Assembly (NCBI RefSeq): GCF_006716765.1
Contig: NZ_VFPO01000001.1
Coordinates: 6,200,001 to 6,264,000 of the forward strand
DNA length: 64,000 bases
Direction: 5' to 3'
Source of the DNA: Actinomadura hallensis
Lineage (GTDB): Bacteria > Actinomycetota > Actinomycetes > Streptosporangiales > Streptosporangiaceae
The notes beneath the pieces are model-generated. The model was not told the origin of the DNA. It did no database searches and worked only from the letters and a program-made list of their open reading frames with translations. Shown here one piece after another: positions 63,254-64,000 of this stretch. A program made the position numbers and the translations under genes. Numbering within the stretch: the first letter of the stretch is position 1; each line of letters begins with the position of its first letter.

Positions 63254-64000
63254 ATGCGGGTGCTGCTGCACTACGACATGGAGCACGAGGAGCCCGGTCT
63301 CGACATCGTGAGCTGCTCGGAGCAGGACGACGAGCGGCTGGCGGAGCTGCTGCCGGACACCGAGGTCATCTGGCACGTCCTGCGTCCCCTCACGGCCGCC
63401 GACATGGACCGCGCGCCGAAGCTCAGACTGATCCAGAAGCTCGGCACGGGGGTCAACACGATCGACCTGGACGCCGCGGCGGAGCGGGGCATCGCGGTGG
63501 CGAACATGCCCGGCCGCAACGCGCAGGCCGTGGCGGAGACGAGCCTGCTGCTCACGCTGGCGGCGCTGCGGAAGGTCGTCGCGTTCGACGCGCGGACGCG
63601 GCGCGGCGAGGGCTGGCCCGCCGACCGCGCCCTGGTCGGCGGCGAGCTGGCGGGGCGGACGGTCGGGCTGCTCGGCGGCGGCGAGATCGCGGGCCTGCTG
63701 CGGGGGATGCTGGAGGCGGTCGGCGCGACCGTCCTGTTCACGTCCCGGACGCCGCGGCCCGATCCCGCCTGGCGGGAGCTGGACGACCTGCTGCGGGCCA
63801 GCGACGTCGTGTCGGTGCACGTTCCGCTGACCGACGAGACCCGCCACCTGCTGGACGCGGAGCGGCTCGCGCTGCTGCCGGAGGGCGCGATCGTGGTGAA
63901 CACGGCGCGCGGCGCGGTCATCGACGAGGCGGCCCTGATCGCGGCGCTGGAGTCGGGGCGGCTGGGCGGGGCCGGGCTGGACGTGTTCGAGGAGGAGCCG
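63254..64000 (+). CDS. D-2-hydroxyacid dehydrogenase (partial, runs off right edge)
   Basis: 249 codons visible. Phosphoglycerate/D-lactate dehydrogenase-like: KLGTGVNTIDLDAAAERGIA, NMPGRNAQAVAE, a Rossmann motif VGLLGGGEIAGLL (usually GxGxxG; the first Gly context differs), VSVHVPLTDETRHLLDAE, VVNTARGAVIDEAALIAAL with the catalytic Arg, and LDVFEEEP. The final His of the catalytic site is beyond the window. ATG 63254 with GGGGGCGG upstream. Confidence 0.9.
   Translation, partial: MRVLLHYDMEHEEPGLDIVSCSEQDDERLAELLPDTEVIWHVLRPLTAADMDRAPKLRLIQKLGTGVNTIDLDAAAERGIAVANMPGRNAQAVAETSLLLTLAALRKVVAFDARTRRGEGWPADRALVGGELAGRTVGLLGGGEIAGLLRGMLEAVGATVLFTSRTPRPDPAWRELDDLLRASDVVSVHVPLTDETRHLLDAERLALLPEGAIVVNTARGAVIDEAALIAALESGRLGGAGLDVFEEEP

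Overview
This window is a high-GC (roughly 70 percent or more) actinobacterial chromosome segment. Densely packed genes with G/C third positions, GTG and TTG starts, Tat-exported enzymes, Ser/Thr kinases fused to beta-propellers, an NDMA-dependent alcohol dehydrogenase and tandem DUF4360 secreted proteins suggest a filamentous actinomycete, perhaps a Thermomonosporaceae (Actinomadura-like) genome. That family placement is inference; no rRNA or tRNA gene was seen.

Layout. 0-2 kb: a GT2 glycosyltransferase (cut by the left edge) overlapping a nucleotide-sugar dehydrogenase. 2.2-7.4 kb: a type I sulfatase and a frameshifted GAP-family membrane protein, divergent from a formylglycine-generating enzyme (the sulfatase activator) and two DUF202 proteins. 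7.4-12.1 kb: a small catabolic island (FadR regulator, ACMSD-like decarboxylase, aldehyde dehydrogenase) flanked by two dead transporter genes; a 16-bp motif is shared by the two promoters. 12.1-17.2 kb: a leftward sulfur block, leader peptide - cysteine dioxygenase - ssuC-ssuB-ssuA-ssuD-flavin reductase. 17.3-24.1 kb: a degenerate HATPase-like protein, a cold-shock gene with a structured leader, an M28 peptidase, a universal stress protein with DosR-like boxes, a two-component pair and a lipoprotein hydrolase. 24.4-29.6 kb: two paralogous kinase-propeller receptors and a methyltransferase. 29.8-34.3 kb: alcohol dehydrogenase, acyl-CoA ligase, MpaB-like oxygenase and TetR regulator.

34.3-38.7 kb: a fused glycine/sarcosine-dimethylglycine methyltransferase (de novo glycine betaine synthesis) that appears to start with ATT, then an acyl-CoA synthetase pseudogene split by an IS605-type element. 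That element has an intact tnpB, an internally deleted tnpA and a recoverable omega-RNA guide. 38.7-47.1 kb: a metal-type permease pair, GMC oxidoreductase, tyrosine phosphatase, ClpC-like ATPase and glutamate dehydrogenase. 47.3-51.4 kb: secreted DUF4360 duplicates and small unknown proteins. 51.8-64 kb: PucR-type regulator, peptide deformylase, an unknown protein, a 49-aa basic protein, anti-sigma-like ATPase, orphan histidine kinase, arylamine N-acetyltransferase, DUF3140, purC, YccF, DUF5996, nitronate monooxygenase and a D-2-hydroxyacid dehydrogenase cut by the right edge.

How parts fit. Organosulfur use recurs: sulfatase plus its activator at 2-7 kb, and sulfonate uptake/desulfonation with cysteine oxidation at 12-17 kb under a cysteine-ending leader peptide. 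The observations most worth checking are the ATT start, the leader peptide, the cold-shock leader structures, the shared 16-bp motif and the cleanly reconstructable IS605 insertion.
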